Shown here: piece by piece, positions 1 to 12,969 of the stretch
How the letters are laid out: every line of letters begins with the position of its first letter
How positions within the stretch are numbered: the first letter of the stretch is position 1
Assembly (NCBI RefSeq): GCF_949628215.1
Contig: NC_134276.1
Location: forward strand, 64,152,733 to 64,216,732
Origin: Phalacrocorax aristotelis
Taxonomy: Eukaryota > Chordata > Aves > Suliformes > Phalacrocoracidae
Reading direction: 5' to 3'
Length of the DNA: 64,000 nucleotides
Notes under the pieces: generated by a model
The model's database searches: none
Seen by the model: only the letters and a program-made list of their open reading frames with translations
What the model was told of the DNA's origin: nothing
Program-made: the position numbers and the translations under genes

Positions 1-190
1 CTTTCTCGTTTTGATGAAGAGCATCGTGGAATTTTCTCCAGGAGTCCAGGAAATCCTTGAAATACTTGGTTTTCTCTGGACGAGATTTACACATCTGTAT
101 TCGCTCCAGAGTTGAACACAGATCTGCAAAAGGGACGTGAGAGGCCACCGTTTTTTTAAGAGGAGGCTGCGAAGCAGGTGGGGAAGCCAT
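1..190 (-). CDS. LIG4: DNA ligase IV, N-terminal part (partial, continues left of window)
   Basis: Read on the minus strand from the ATG at 190-188, the frame opens [14 protein letters not shown] and continues [18 protein letters not shown], then [13 protein letters not shown]. This matches the known start of vertebrate LIG4 almost residue for residue after a short variable N-tip. LIG4 is the ATP-dependent nuclear ligase that works with XRCC4 and XLF in non-homologous end joining and V(D)J recombination. Only 63 codons, the start of the DNA-binding domain, lie inside the window; the catalytic KxDG motif and BRCT repeats are outside. Most of the mammalian coding sequence is one exon, so the frame should continue leftward. 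A splice acceptor sits just upstream of the start codon. The assignment is firm. Confidence 0.97.
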   Translation of the reverse strand, partial: MASPPASQPPLKKTVASHVPFADLCSTLERIQMCKSRPEKTKYFKDFLDSWRKFHDALHQNEK

Positions 191-206
191 CAGAGTCCGT
201 TTTTCA
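191..206 (-). other. LIG4: LIG4 5' UTR part of the coding exon, with splice acceptor
   Basis: On the minus strand a T-rich tract ending TTGTTCTTAG precedes position 206. Sixteen bases of 5' UTR then lead to the ATG. This implies at least one further non-coding 5' exon of LIG4, presumably inside the CpG island to the right. No in-frame upstream ATG is present in these 16 bases. Inferred from splice-site sequence only. Confidence 0.7.
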
Positions 207-344
207 CTAAGAACAAAAAAGAGTATCTATTTGTAGAGAAAGAATGTGCCGGCATGTTATTCTATCTCAAAAAAAAAAGGTACTTCTAGTCATAATTTAC
301 CGATTTCTCTCATTTTTCTAATTAGATTGAACTGTTGTCTTTAC

Positions 345-1680
345 TCAGGGGCGACCACGAACCTTTTTTAGGGGCGAAGCTCGGCGGCCAGGCTGCGACA
401 CTCCCGGACAAGGCATCGCCCAGGCGAGCGGGCTGGAAGGCAGGAGGGGGCACCGCGCACCCCTCCCGCTGCTGGGATACCGGATTTCTCCGCCGTGCCC
501 CCCTCCCCCCCCGAGCACGGCCCGCCCTGACACCCCCGCCCCCGGCCTCCGCCCGCCCAGGGGCTCCCCGGGGCCTGAGGACACCCGCCGGGCTCGCCCT
601 GGGGGGCTGCGCGGCGGCGCTTCGGCGGCGGGGTCCCACCAGGCCAGCTGCCGCTCCCGGCGGGGGCACAGCGTCCGGGGTGTGCGTGGGGGAGGTGGGG
701 GTGCGTGCGTGATCCCGGTGCTCCTCCCGCCCCTCGCCGCTACAGAGTTGCCATGGACACGGGGGGCCGGGACCCCTTCCAGCGGGCAGCCGGGGCCGGG
801 CGGGAGGGACGGACGGACGACCCCCGGTGGGACTTACGTGGAGCCGCGGGTACTGGCCGAGCCCGGGTCACGGCTGCCGACCTCCGCCCCGGAAGGGGAG
901 GGGCGCCCCGTTGCCGCCGCGGCCCCTCGTCCTCCCCCGTGCGCGGGGGACCCGGGTACCGCGGCCGCGCAGTTACCGCGCAGTTGCCGCCGCGGCAGGG
1001 AAGTGGCGGCGGAGGCCGGGGCGGGGGAAGGCGGGGAGAAAGCGGAGAGCGGGCGGGCCCTGACTCGGAAGCGGAAGGCGCGGCGGGCGTGGCTCCCTAT
1101 CCCGGAAGGAGCGGTGGTTGAAGTTGGGCGCCGGGGTCTGCGCCGGCCCCGGGCACGGCTGGCGGCTGCGGCGGGCGGGAGGATGCGGCGGGTGGGTCTC
1201 GCCTCGCCTCGGGCCAGCCCTGTCCCGCCCTGCGGGGAGGTGGGGGGAGGCGGTTGGGGTAGGTGGCGGGGCCGTTCCGCCCCCGCGAGGCCGGGACCGG
1301 GCGGTGGCGGCGGATGGGAGCGGGGTGGGCCGGGGGGGAGCCGGCAGATTTGGTGTTGATTCGATGTTTAGGGTCCCGCCGTGAGGCGGCTGTGCCGCGG
1401 GCGGGCGGGGTGCTGTGCCGGTGCTGTCCCGGGGCAGCCGTGCGGGACGTCTCTCCCGGGGCCGGGCCGGGCGGGCAGCGGCGTTAGGAGCGCCTCTGGC
1501 CGCCCCCTGCCAAGCGCCGGGAGAGCTGTTGCACCCCCGCAGAGAGGTCGTGCTGGAGCCTTTCGCGTGTCTCGGCTGCCGTGTGCAGCGGTTGCTGCAG
1601 GTGCTCGTGGAAGGTGGGGCAGGCGGAGGTAACTTCAGCGTTGCTTCACCTGCCAAGTGGATGCGTTGCAAAGGCTGAGC
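345..1680. promoter_or_regulatory. CpG island; probable bidirectional LIG4/ABHD13 promoter
   Basis: GC and CpG content rise sharply at about 345 and fall at about 1680, while both flanks are AT-rich. It contains many GGGCGG/CCGCCC (Sp1-type) boxes and no obvious TATA box. It lies head-to-head between minus-strand LIG4 and plus-strand ABHD13, as expected for a housekeeping bidirectional promoter. Long open frames within it exist on both strands only because GC-rich DNA lacks stop codons; they show no protein family. The first exons of both genes should lie here, but their exact ends cannot be fixed from sequence alone. Confidence 0.85.
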
Positions 1681-2849
1681 AGGGTGTTTCTTCCAGGTAG
1701 AAATGGATATAATTTAGCACGCGTGGAAAGCGGTGTGTTTCAGAAGCCCGTGCCCACTAGAAAGCGAAGGCTCTAATACGGTAACTGGCCGTGGTTGTTG
1801 TTTTGGTTCTTTTTACACATTGCCATCATGATTCAAGGCGTGCTGGTAAGGTTCGTTAAGATTTGTCGGTTGGTAGGGAAGTGTAATAACAGTTTAAAGG
1901 AAAACACTTTCAACTATGAATGTGTACCACTTGATGCAGAGCTGCGGAAGTTTGCTCTTTGAAATAAGTAGAAGTAGCTCACTGATTTTTAAAAGCCAGA
2001 GCCCTTAAATGCCTGACAGTTGTTTATACTCGGCTTTTCCTTGGTTAGGAGTAGCTACTTTGCTGTTACAACTTTTTTTTCTTTTTCCTTTTTTAAAAGA
2101 GAATCTCTGTAAGATTTTAGTACTAAGAATGTCTATTTCTCCTGTCCTTATTAAACTTGTAGGTTTTCTTCTAGATTAGTTCCCCTTCTGAAACCAATTT
2201 GTTACAGTGAGGACTTAATATTTCTGCTCACAGAAGTCTTCTGAATAAATATGAGTAAATGTAAAGCTTGTGTAAATCTTGTCCATGTCTGGAGGAGGCG
2301 GAGTGTAGGGGAAGGAAGAGCAGTAGAAAGAAACGGGTATCTTCAGATATTTCGCTGTGTTTTGTTTGTTTTGAAACTGTGAAATCCAAAAGATTGCAGT
2401 GAGTGTTAAAACTATTTTTTAAAGCTCTTTAATGAGAAAGCAGCTGTTAAACACCTGAATGCTCTTCTTAGCACTAACTTTAAGGCTGCTCATAGACTAA
2501 AAGTTACCTTTAAGGAAGCAATGTAAATCTTTCATACCTTTGTTGTTATGTACCGTGTATGTTTTATACTGTGTGTTGTGTGTACAGTCCAGGACGTTTT
2601 GATGTGATTCTTGAACTTCATTGTAAGATGTTGTTTTCAAGTTTATCAGGTGTTTCAAATAAGAACTGAGCTTGACAGGAGAAGCGTGAACATGATATAC
2701 ACGATTTCATCAGTAAAGCAGATGTAACTTCTAGGGGTATTGGCTGTTAGCACTTCTTAATTTTCTTTCAAGTAACTGAAGACAAACAGTAATTGTGTGT
2801 AATTCAAACGCAATTTTACTCAAAGTTCATAAATGGAATTGTCTTTCAG

Positions 2850-2885
2850 GCAGAGATGAAGCCTGGGAAATCATCACATCCAAAG
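2850..2885 (+). other. candidate 36-bp 5' exon of ABHD13 carrying an upstream ORF
   Basis: A tract ending TTGTCTTTCAG (2841-2849) precedes 36 bases that begin GCAGAGATG, and the donor GGTAAATG follows at 2886. The size and splice sites fit a small 5' exon. Joined to the acceptor at 7780, its ATG (2856) would open an upstream ORF of 18 codons ending TGA at 7804-7806, before the ABHD13 start at 7815. It is a candidate 5' UTR exon only; a chance pairing of splice motifs is possible. Confidence 0.35.
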
Positions 2886-4324
2886 GTAAATGTTTTATAA
2901 TGTGATTAATATATGAAATAGCACTCTTTGATATCAAAAATCTAGACAAAGATGAAAAAATACAACAGAATTTGTGGCAAGTACAAAAGTAATTTCAGCT
3001 GCCAATCGAAATGAATGAAAAATTGGTCCCGAGTACTTTAAGTATGCACTTGAGTTTTTATGATCTCAGTTGATAATGAAGTTGATAATCATTTAAGAAT
3101 AGCATTAGGACTCAGCAAAATATTAAAATGGCTTGATCATAAAGACTTTTTTTCTGCAGAATTTTTATTGTTACGAGTGATTTTTATTTTTAGTAGTTAG
3201 TTAATTATGCAATTTGTAGCTCATCTGATAGAACAGAAGAGGTCTGCAGTAATTCCTGGACTGTGGATTCAGCAGTGGAGATGTATAGGTACAGATGTGC
3301 ATGTGCGTATCTACATATGTGTATATCCCTGTGGCATAAAATGGAAACTCATCACTTCTAAATTTAATTTCGGTTTCGAGAGGCAATACAGTTCTGTGGC
3401 TGTGTTAACTGAACTGGTCTTTCATGGGCTTTAAGCCAAAGGCACAGCAGCAATCTGGCTAAGTCTTACTTTCATTAGGTGTTAACATTGAATTGGGCAG
3501 CATTGCTGTTCTTCTGTGTTAATGCTTTCCACAGTAGAACTTTGTATTTCAATATTGTCTTCTACTTGTCTCTTAAGTTTACAAGCATCATCAAAAAAAC
3601 ACTTGTAGGAACGACCAGCATTCCCAAAGGCTAGCCTTTCTAACGCAGCATTATCAGAGGGACAGGAGGAAATGTGAAGCGGCAGGAGGAAATGTGAAGC
3701 AGATAGATGCTAGAGGAAAGACCTCTGATCACATTTGTGACTAAGAAAACATCATCTGAGAGGAGAATGCAGAGGAACTGAGTTTATATAGTCTGGAGAT
3801 ATTGAAGGTAGGTTACATATTTGAAGGATAATAAACATTGAACTGGAGGTAAAGAATTTAAGTTGCTAAGTCTCCCTTCCTCTTAAGTTTCATAGTAGTA
3901 AGAGTAGCTAAGAACAAGAACAGTGTATGTAGGAATTTCCATTAATGTAAGAGCTACCTAGGAAGACATCTACCAGATAAAACTGTATGGTTCTGCTCTT
4001 GATGACTGTATTTGTCACAGACATTGTCTTTCATGACAAGCTTAAAAAAAAAAAAAATCTCACTTATGTTTGTTTTCATAGCCTCTAACTTAGCTTAAAT
4101 TTTCAGTGGGTATGAAACACTGTTACTGTGTATGCTTTAAAATGGGATGTGAATACTTGTTGCAGGAAAACCTTGTAATTGGCAAAGTTATGATAATTAC
4201 TTGAAATATAGTGCTGTAATATAATGTCCCTTCAAAACAATAAGGTTTTTTTAGTGAAGCAAGACTGATTCCCAAGGGATTAGTGATTTATCTAGGAGAT
4301 TCGAAATGGAAATCTGTAGAGCTA

Positions 4325-4445
4325 CTTTATTTCCCTGGCTGAAAGAGAACTTCCCCTAGCCTGCTGCTGGCCAGCTTGCTGACTTCCCTTGGTTCCGGTG
4401 TCCCCATCTGTAATACATGGATGATGTTTCATGCTATCTCTCTGT
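4325..4445 (+). repeat. MIR-like SINE relic
   Basis: The stretch CTTGCTGACTTCCCTTGG, then GTCCCCATCTGTAATA and GGATGATG, follows the 3' half of amniote MIR elements (CCTCAGTTTCCCCATCTGTAAAATGGGGATAATA in the family consensus, here diverged). Recognised by eye; ends are approximate. Confidence 0.45.
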
Positions 4446-7400
4446 AGAGCTGGGATACTTCTAACAGTAGAAGGCAATGTAACTGAGATAATCCTGTTAA
4501 ACAGTCAGCCATTTAAAAAAAAAAAATTAACCAGTCATATTTGCAGATGAGAGAAATTGATTAAAAAGTTCTCATTTAGAAGACATAAAGGGGTGCACGC
4601 TTCTTCCCTCAACTGGGACATCAGGCAGTTATGGAGCAAGTCCATAAATGATTCTTGTAGTCTAGGAAAAGAAGTAGGCTTGTCTAGAAAGAGAATCAGG
4701 CTTGTCCAGGTGTTGGGTCCACTCTGTTTATCAGGTTGAGCGGCTTGGACATCAAAGTCTAAATATGTTGTTCTCCTTTTCCTTCCCTATCCCTGCCCCC
4801 TTCCCCTGATTATTCTGGCATCCTATTAGTCACAAAAATTAAGAGATAAAAAACGTGCTCTTTGTAATTCAACATAGAGTTTTTGCATCATAAGATGTTA
4901 TATTGTAAATGGTTTGAAAGGTTTATAACTTCCCATCCAGCACAACAGTAATGGGAAATGAAGACTAAGAGGAGACATTTTTGGTTTGGTTTTTTTTTGT
5001 GTAGTCTTGCAGTATGTTGAACAGTCTCAAATCTCATACACCTGAAAAAGTGTTGAGGAACACCTTCTTGCTCTCTGAAAATAACTATATTAGCTTACCT
5101 TTTTTACTTATATCCTTTAATTGGAAATTTGGTTCTGCTTGTGTCATCTTCTACTGTTCAGCTCAAACAAGATAAAGTTTGGAAGGCCGGTAGCTTTATT
5201 GAGAATAAGCTTGTATTGACTTGGTTTCAAGTCTATTCTAGGCCCGTGTGCTTGTTTGAGAAACCATTCTTTTCCTTTCTAGTGATCTTTCAGTTGGTAT
5301 TGGAAGGAGGCGGGGAAGAACCTGGGAGAAACTTGCATCTTAGTTCTCTAGCTAACAAATCTTGCTGTAAGATGTGAAGCAAGAGACGTGGTCTGATTCA
5401 AGCCTGGAAATGGATGGACCTAGTGAAGTTTCACAGTGCTGGGAAGAAAACTTCTAATAGTTGTGTAGTCGTTCGTTACTGCAGAATAGTCAGCTTTACT
5501 TAAATATGTAGGCGAGTATGAAGCGTTTGTGGCTGTGTAGTTTTGCCTTCCTGATAACCACCATACCTTGAGTTCTAGTTGTAGGATGCATTGGTTTTGC
5601 AAATCCAATAGCAAAGTTTTTATATATATCAGAAGCAATCACACATCAGCAGTATCTCAGTAATATAGCATTTTGGTAATATTATCCTACTGAAATGAAA
5701 ATAGAAGCAGTGCACAAGTGAAACTAACATGGCTTATATAATCAGCTGTGCGTATCAGTCTTCAAATAGTGATCCTTAGTGTTTATGGTATAGCCATCTG
5801 CAAAACTTCAACTCTTACTTAGTGACCTATGACTTCCTTGGTTTTTAGTAGTTGGTTTAAATGATGGACCTCTGACTTTCATCTTGTTGAGAAAGCATTT
5901 TTGGAATCCTTAATTTTGTAAGAAAGTCAGCAAAATTTTGAATGGCGTAGATGAGGAGAGTGTTTTTCTGTGTCCTTGTCAGTGTTCTTATAGTCTTGAA
6001 ATGTAACGCAGGAAATGTTTGGCGACTTCATTAGGAAACTTTTTTACAAATTAAAGTATCTACTTTATGTAGATGTGCCTCCTAATTACTGTGACGTCTT
6101 TACTAGAGAAATGGATCACAAGAATTAAATTTTCATATAGACAATATTTTTTGCATACGTGGATGTGGATATTGAACATGAGCTCACAAATAATAGAACA
6201 AATTTGGGATAATTGCTTTCTAGACTGGTTTATATTTCACCAGTTTTACATATTTGGAGTAGATACACTATATAAAAGCTTAATTTCAATTTGTCTTTAG
6301 TTAGTATGTGAATCTTAACATACGACAGGTCTGTTTTTATGCAACAATTACATATAAATCAGATATAAAATAGAGATGGCAGTTTTCCCTGGTCATGTGG
6401 GGTGCTTATCATATCTGTGGAGTGCAAAGGCTGACACTGCAGAGGTCACCTTTTATCACTCGGTCCTGCCAAGGTGGCTGGTGCAATTGCAGCACTCCCC
6501 AGTGTTATTAGGCCATACAGCTTATTTTGGTGTGGGTCCTTTGACTTAGAATGCTTGGATGCATCTCTGCATGTAAGACTCCTCTGGAGTTATTTCAGCT
6601 TCTTACTGCACTACATAATTTTAGGAGTTTATAACTTTGAGTATGTCTAAACCATAATTATTAACTGCTATATAACTTAGAGTGTTCTTAAACAAGTGAG
6701 CTTGTGTTGTCACTTCCAGGCAGTATGGTTATTCAACTCAGTGGTGACTGCATGTTTACTGCAGTTCTCGCATAGGTTTGGCAGGTTTTGCCTATTTTCA
6801 TATTACACTTGAACCCAGCAGTGAATAATGTGAGAGATTCTGTGTATGCTGTGAGACATAACTATCTCTTTTGATTGGAAAGAAGATTTAATCAGTTATT
6901 GTTAACATCACTTTTCCCATTTTATGCTGTGTGTATGTTTTTGTCATGAGTCTGTTCTCATGTTAGGACTTTTCAGCAGTTGTGGTTTTCATTGATCGGA
7001 GACTAATGTAGTTAGCTGTTTTCAGTGGTCTTATGATGACACAATCTTTCATTAGCTAAAGATTTAATGTGAGTTATTAGTCTGATAGTGGAAAACTAGC
7101 ATTATAAATCAGAACCAATCCAACTATAGTAAAACAGCTGTCATAAATGTAACTACACTGTGGTCTCTTACTACAGAAGAGTCTCTCTTCTGACCAGTTT
7201 ATGTGTTGCTCTGTGATCACAGTTGGTCAAGATTCTGAAAGACAGCCCCTAAACGATAGTGTATCTGGTATGACCTGTGAGCCTCCACTGGTTGCAGAGT
7301 GAAGTGCATAGGCTTACTGAATGCTCTTCTTGGCCTTAATCAGTAGCAACTTAGAAATAATGGCTATTTTTCATTATTTCTCTGGATTCTAGAATTACTT

Positions 7401-7779
7401 ACGTGAGAAGCTTCAACAAACTGATGATAGGGTCTGTATGGTTGTTCATTTGGATGGTGGGGAAGACTGAGGGGAAAGCATAAGTTGTTATGGTCCCAGC
7501 CAACGAATATTCTAGTTCTACTGATGGATCTTGCCTGCTAAAATAATGTAGATGGGATTTTTTTAAGGGTTCTAAAGCCTTTTCCTTACGATTGCTTTCC
7601 TGCTTGTTTTAGAGTTGAATGGTTTCAAAAAACTGAAAGGGAATTTGCCAGCAAGTTTGATGTTTATACTTTAATGTATTGACTTACCATTAATCTCTGC
7701 AAGTATGAATACTTAAATGAATTCCTCTTTCATTCCCCTGTATTTATACCTACATGTTTGGGTTTGTGTTTTTTTACAG

Positions 7780-7814
7780 GATTTACTTGGAGTAAAAGAT
7801 CACTGACTTCTACA
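7780..7814 (+). other. ABHD13: ABHD13 5' UTR part of the coding exon
   Basis: The acceptor TTTTTTACAG at 7770-7779 opens the exon, and 35 bases of UTR precede the ATG at 7815. An open frame runs upstream through this segment, but the homology with mammalian ABHD13 begins at MEKSWMLW, so 7815 is taken as the start. Confidence 0.8.
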
Positions 7815-8828
7815 ATGGAAAAGTCATGGATGCTTTGGACCTTTGTTAAAAGATGGCTACTAGCTTTGGCTTCCTGGTCTTGGAGTCTCTGCCGTATTTG
7901 TCTTTTACCCTTGATAGTAACTTTTCACTTGTACGGAGGCGTTATACTACTTATATTAATATTTGTATCAATAGCAGGTATATTATATAAATTCCAGGAT
8001 GTGCTGCTTTACTTTCCTGAACAGCCCTCTTCATCACGCCTTTATGTTCCTATGCCTACTGGTATACCGCATGAAAATATCTTCATCAAAACCAAAGATG
8101 GAGTTCTTCTCAATCTTATTCTGCTGAGATACACAGGGGACAATGCAGCGTATTCGCCAACCATCATTTACTTTCACGGGAATGCAGGCAACATCGGCCA
8201 CAGGTTGCCAAATGCTTTGTTAATGCTGGTAAACCTGAAAGTGAACTTAATTCTTGTCGATTATAGAGGGTATGGAAAAAGTGAAGGAGAAGCAAGTGAA
8301 GAAGGTTTGTACTTAGATTCTGAGGCTGTCTTAGACTATGTGATGACTCGGTCTGACCTTGATAAAACAAAAATTTTTCTTTTTGGCCGTTCCTTGGGGG
8401 GAGCAGTAGCTATTCACTTAGCTTCTGAAAATTCCCATAGGATTTCTGCCATCGTGGTGGAGAACACCTTCCTTAGCATCCCATACATGGCCAGCACTTT
8501 GTTTTCTTTCTTTCCAATGAGATATCTTCCTTTATGGTGCTACAAAAATAAATTTCTGTCCTACAGAAAAATCTCTCAGTGCAGAATGCCTTCTCTCTTC
8601 ATCTCTGGGTTGTCTGACCAGTTAATTCCACCAGTTATGATGAAGCAACTTTACGAATTATCCCCAGCTCGGACTAAGAGATTGGCGATATTTCCCGATG
8701 GAACTCATAATGACACTTGGCAGTGCCAGGGTTATTTCACTGCACTTGAACAGTTCATCAAAGAAGTAATAAAGAGTCACTCCCCTGAAGAAATGGCGAA
8801 AACATCATCTAACGTAACAATAATATAA
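7815..8828 (+). CDS. ABHD13: alpha/beta hydrolase domain-containing protein 13
   Basis: The single coding exon encodes 337 residues, the same length as mammalian ABHD13 and nearly identical to it (MEKSWMLW at the start, [13 protein letters not shown] at the end). It is a type II membrane serine hydrolase. One hydrophobic segment at about residues 32-57 is the likely anchor, and the hydrolase fold follows. Visible catalytic parts are the oxyanion-loop HGNAGNIGH at about 121-129, the nucleophile elbow GRSLGG with Ser193, the acid Asp268 in GLSDQLIPP, and His298 in DGTHNDT. The sequence places these three residues exactly where the mammalian triad lies. HNDT also holds a possible N-glycosylation site. 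The start was chosen by homology, and the ATG has an A at -3. The physiological substrate is not evident from sequence. Confidence 0.98.
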   Translation: MEKSWMLWTFVKRWLLALASWSWSLCRICLLPLIVTFHLYGGVILLILIFVSIAGILYKFQDVLLYFPEQPSSSRLYVPMPTGIPHENIFIKTKDGVLLNLILLRYTGDNAAYSPTIIYFHGNAGNIGHRLPNALLMLVNLKVNLILVDYRGYGKSEGEASEEGLYLDSEAVLDYVMTRSDLDKTKIFLFGRSLGGAVAIHLASENSHRISAIVVENTFLSIPYMASTLFSFFPMRYLPLWCYKNKFLSYRKISQCRMPSLFISGLSDQLIPPVMMKQLYELSPARTKRLAIFPDGTHNDTWQCQGYFTALEQFIKEVIKSHSPEEMAKTSSNVTII

Positions 8829-10464
8829 TTGATATTCTTCTTTGGGGTGGGGGGTGGTACCTGCACTGTACCTTGATTTTGTGAAAAGTGGTAAAAGAAT
8901 GTCCATTTTTAAATGTATGTCATGTCTGTACTTGCCTAAAGAGTGAAATTAAACCTGGAGAGGTCTAATGCTTTATTAATATGTTACAGATAACTTTTAC
9001 ATTTACAGCATTGTAAATGAACCATTTTATGTCTTTCTCATACTTTTTTGGTATCTCTGTCCATATATTGCATTTGTTTGATATGTACAACGGATGCTAT
9101 TAAAGGAACTTGCTACAAAAGTAGTGAAGAACGTATTAGTTTAGAACAACGGGAGGCTCTTCAGTATTCACTGCTGTATGTGTGAACTTTTTGGACAGTC
9201 ATGGTTAGCACAACAATCTGTTGCTTCTTTTAGAGTTTATTTAAAGTGTGCCATGCATGAGATTAGTGTGTTATTCCTTGAAATTTTATATTTTGCAAGG
9301 AGGGAAGTCTTTAATGTGCTAAATAATATAAAATAACACTAATGGTAGAGTATACTTGCAAGTATACTATCCTGGGTTATTACTGGTTTTTATGGTTATG
9401 CATACATAGATATTTCAAACTGCATCTGAAGAGGAAAAGACACTTTTGCTGTTCTCATTTTACTATTTGTATTATAGTAGTGCCCGGAAAGTTGTATGTG
9501 CCTAAAAATCATGGCTTCAGGACTTTGCCCAGGCAATTTCTTCATAGAAAATAGAAGTAACCTTCAAAGAGAGCAGTGCGATCTAAGCTCCTTTCCACCC
9601 CAAGCTCTCCTCGCTAACATACAGGCAAACTGTTTGTTGGTATTAGGCTGGCTGTGCGTTTGAGGTGGGATTTCCTGAGGCAGAGTGGGCGGTGTGATAG
9701 AAAGGAGTGTCGTACAAGGTAAAAGTATGTATTTGTGTTCAATTTTTTTAAGCCGGTGTAGTTAAATATCTGTGCCCTTTATTTATATCTCCAAAAGAAA
9801 CAAATCCAAATAATTACCAGTGATCACGTGATTAGAGATTAATTTATACAGTTGTTACAGTGAGGATAATAAAAATGAGCAGTGTGTTAAATTTGGCAGA
9901 CCTAAGCTTAGTCTGAAAGAGACGACATTTATTTTAACACTTTCACCCATTTGCTTGCAGAAAGTCTTTGCAGTTCTGTTGTACTGTGTGGAAGTAGCCA
10001 AAGCATCAGCAGAAGTGAGTTTTCTTTAGCTCTGCTGGGATTTTTGAAGCTAGTATCACCATTTCGGAGCCAGCTCTACTTAAATTGAGAGTGTGATTCT
10101 GAGTGAATGCTGGGGTTCTTTTTCTTTGTTTGTTTTTAGGAGTCCTTATGCTAGGTAGTCATATCAAAGTTGCACGCTGTTGGTTCAGTCCATATTGGAG
10201 TGTGGGGCTGTTTAAATCCCTGCTGCAGGCTTAATTTCTCATTTGCTGCAGCTGGTAGTTCGCCTCTTCAAAATATCTTTTTTATGGGAAGAACGAACTG
10301 TGGAAAATCTTCCACACAATTGTATAATTGCCCTTTGGATTAAAATTTTCAAATAAAATTTTCTGCCATGTTGTCCTGATTCAGAAAAGCATCTCGGCAC
10401 AGACTTAAAATCTGTTGCCTGATGGACAGTGGTATTTTAAGCTTGTGCTTAAATTCTCTGATTG

Positions 10465-10470
10465 AATAAA
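10465..10470 (+). terminator. AATAAA poly(A) signal, ABHD13 internal site
   Basis: AATAAA is followed by a T-rich stretch (ACTGCTTTCCTG). It is one of four AATAAA hexamers between 9868 and 10627 that could give shorter ABHD13 transcripts. Confidence 0.35.
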
Positions 10471-10744
10471 ACTGCTTTCCTGAACTGGTGCCTTAATGGT
10501 TACGCCTCCTAAAGTTTATTACATGGAATTACAGGTCTTATGTACACATGGGTAATAGTTGTCAGCAATTTATAGATAGGGTGATATATCTTTACCTAAA
10601 TGTGATTTTTATTTATTTTTCAATAAACACATACATACCAGAAGTTCCTGCTTTCTCTGGTAGAGCTTTTTGGATCTTTAGACCTAAAATCATCATTATA
10701 GACAGAGCATAGATTGAAATCTGAGTGAAACCAAAACTATATCC

Positions 10745-10832
10745 TCAGCCTTCCAGTGGTGGTGGGCTTTTTGGGGGGGAGGTGGGTGGGGAAGGTATGT
10801 TGGTGAAGTTTGGCTGGTGGGGGTGTGTGTTT
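10745..10832 (+). other. G-rich tract in the ABHD13 3' region
   Basis: Runs of three or more G recur at short spacing (GGTGGTGGG, GGGGGGGAGGTGGGTGGGG, GGTGGGGGTG). If transcribed as ABHD13 3' UTR it could fold as an RNA G-quadruplex. The function is unknown. Confidence 0.4.
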
Positions 10833-12963
10833 ATATAGCTGAAGGGAGTTAATAGACGTAGCATTCCCTTTCCCTGGCATATTCTAAAATGGCAGCGTGA
10901 GCTGCTTGCATAGATTGTTTCAGCTACTTCAGATTGCTTCAGAATTAAGGTGGAGGGAGAGAAAGAAACTAAGTGGGCAAATGTTGCTTTTCTAAAAACA
11001 AGTTGATAAAACCAAAAGAAAAAATTACTTGGAGTCAGAATGAAGAGAAAGTCAATAATTGTTTCAGAAGTTGTCATAATTTGCTATTAAATACCATTGC
11101 TATTTTTTTCATAAAATGTTGATTTCTAAAATAACACTTCCCGCCAATCAAAGACAAACAAAAACCTAAACCCCAAATACCCCCAATATTATGAGGCACT
11201 TCTCTACAGGTGAAATACTTTTATTTGATCACACAGACAGCTACGTCAAATGTGTGGCATGGACTATAGCAATCTGGAGCTGTTCAAAGTGGACTTGTAT
11301 TTAAACATTACTTATGATTATCAAGCCATATTTTTTCACTATATTATCTGCAGGACATAAAGGTAAAGCTTTGTCTGATTTTGCAGGTGTTGGGTATGAG
11401 AAGACACAACTGCGGTACGCGCATCCTTTACACTTAACGGGGTTTCTTCCATCTTCCATGTACGCACGTTTTTACTTCTCCCTTAATGGGTTGGGCACAT
11501 ACTCTTGTGAATGAATGTCTGTTGTCATGCTATTTTTCATGGCATTGGCTATGAAATCCACTGGAAGAAAATAGAAAGGAAATGGGTTTTTTTTATGCAA
11601 ATGTTCCACTGCTGTGCATACGATCTTTTAAGGGAGGGAGAAGGGGGAAGAAACTTGTTCTGACAAGTCAAGACTTGTTTTTATTTTATGGTCTGTGTGA
11701 TGGAAACCTACAGTTACTTGCTGCTAGAAAGTGAACTGCAAGCAACATATTAGTAATAATAGCTTTAAATTGCCAAAAGATGTGTTATGATACTGTTGCA
11801 TTTATTCCACTCAAAACCATTATATGTTTTCCCTTAACAGTTCTCAATTTGTCTAGAGATATTTCCCAAGTATTTGTCCTCTCTATACAAATTTCTAGTT
11901 CAGGGGAGAGGAAGCTGAGTTATTTTTACAGTTTTGTAAGAAAGCCTCTTTGCTTAAATATGCACATTAAATGAATTGTCTCTTTTATAAGAAGAACTTT
12001 AATTACAAAAGAAAAAAAGAGGGTGGGGCAGTGTCAGGAGTTGAACTGGAATAGCCGTAGCAGTAGAGTCCTTGTAAGGAAGCATCCAGTATAAGACCTT
12101 GTGTGCGCACACGTGTGTGTGGTTTTGATTAGCAGAAATACTTGAGGCATCCTGCTAACCCAAGTTTACATTCCCAGTATTTGTTTCTGAACTGTGAAAT
12201 GCGGAGAGTTAAGCTGTGCTTTCATCTGAAGAAATGGTAACTGGAGTAGCTGCCCTCATGTCCATTTCTCAGGTAAAATTAGAAATAGAGCACAAATACA
12301 TTTGGTAGGCTACAGACAATCTCTCTGTTGAAGGGCAGATGGATTACGTATTTATAAAAAATATGCACATCAGCATCTCTAATCATTTGTGTCACGTTGG
12401 ATGTTCACAGTGAAGAATGCACGGCTAAATTGAGAGTCCAAGGTATGGTCTCTTCTGTGAGCAAAATGATGCAGACATACCTCCATTTGTGTTTCATAAT
12501 TCAGTTCCTGAGAAGTAGGTTTTTATTTTTGTTAATGACAGGTGATTTTGCTAGGGGCACTTCTGCCAAATACAAAACCAGTGCCTCTTGCATGTAGTGG
12601 GATCAGCCTGATATATCCCATTAAGAATAATTTATGATGCCATCCTGCTTGTATAATTTAGAGTAGAACCCCGCAGAAGTGTAAATAACGATAGCATATT
12701 GAAATTCTAAATAGCACTTGTGTTCTGAATTCAGAAACAGTCATTGAATATGTGATGCAAGCTGTTTATTTGATTTTTCTTTATTATATAGTTAAGGCAA
12801 AAATGTCCTATAAAGTATTCTTAAGTTTTGTAGACAAAGCGTAAATGTTACTGTATATGTGCAAATTGTGGCAAAGTTTTACATTCTCATTCTAGCCTGG
12901 TTTTTACAATAAAATTAATTTTACAAAAAAAACACTTTTCTATTTTTATGTACCGACATATGC

Positions 12964-12969
12964 AATAAA
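12964..12969 (+). terminator. ABHD13: AATAAA poly(A) signal, probable distal ABHD13 site
   Basis: AATAAA with a downstream TG-rich element within about 30 bases; a second AATAAA lies at 12908-12913. No later signal in a comparable context is seen before the (ATATT)n array. Confidence 0.5.

Larger units (their letters stand above)
1681..7779 (+). other. ABHD13: ABHD13 5' intronic DNA
   Basis: About 6 kb of AT-rich sequence between the CpG island and the coding exon. It holds a possible 36-bp exon (2850-2885), a small 20-bp tandem duplication (3661-3700) and a MIR-like relic (about 4325-4445). It ends in a polypyrimidine tract and AG at 7778-7779. No coding frame longer than chance was seen. 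Confidence 0.6.

Noticed and set aside
322-1678. Many long open frames of 75-230 codons on both strands
   Set aside because: They lie in the CpG island, overlap each other in several frames and are Gly/Arg/Pro/Ala-rich; open by composition only.
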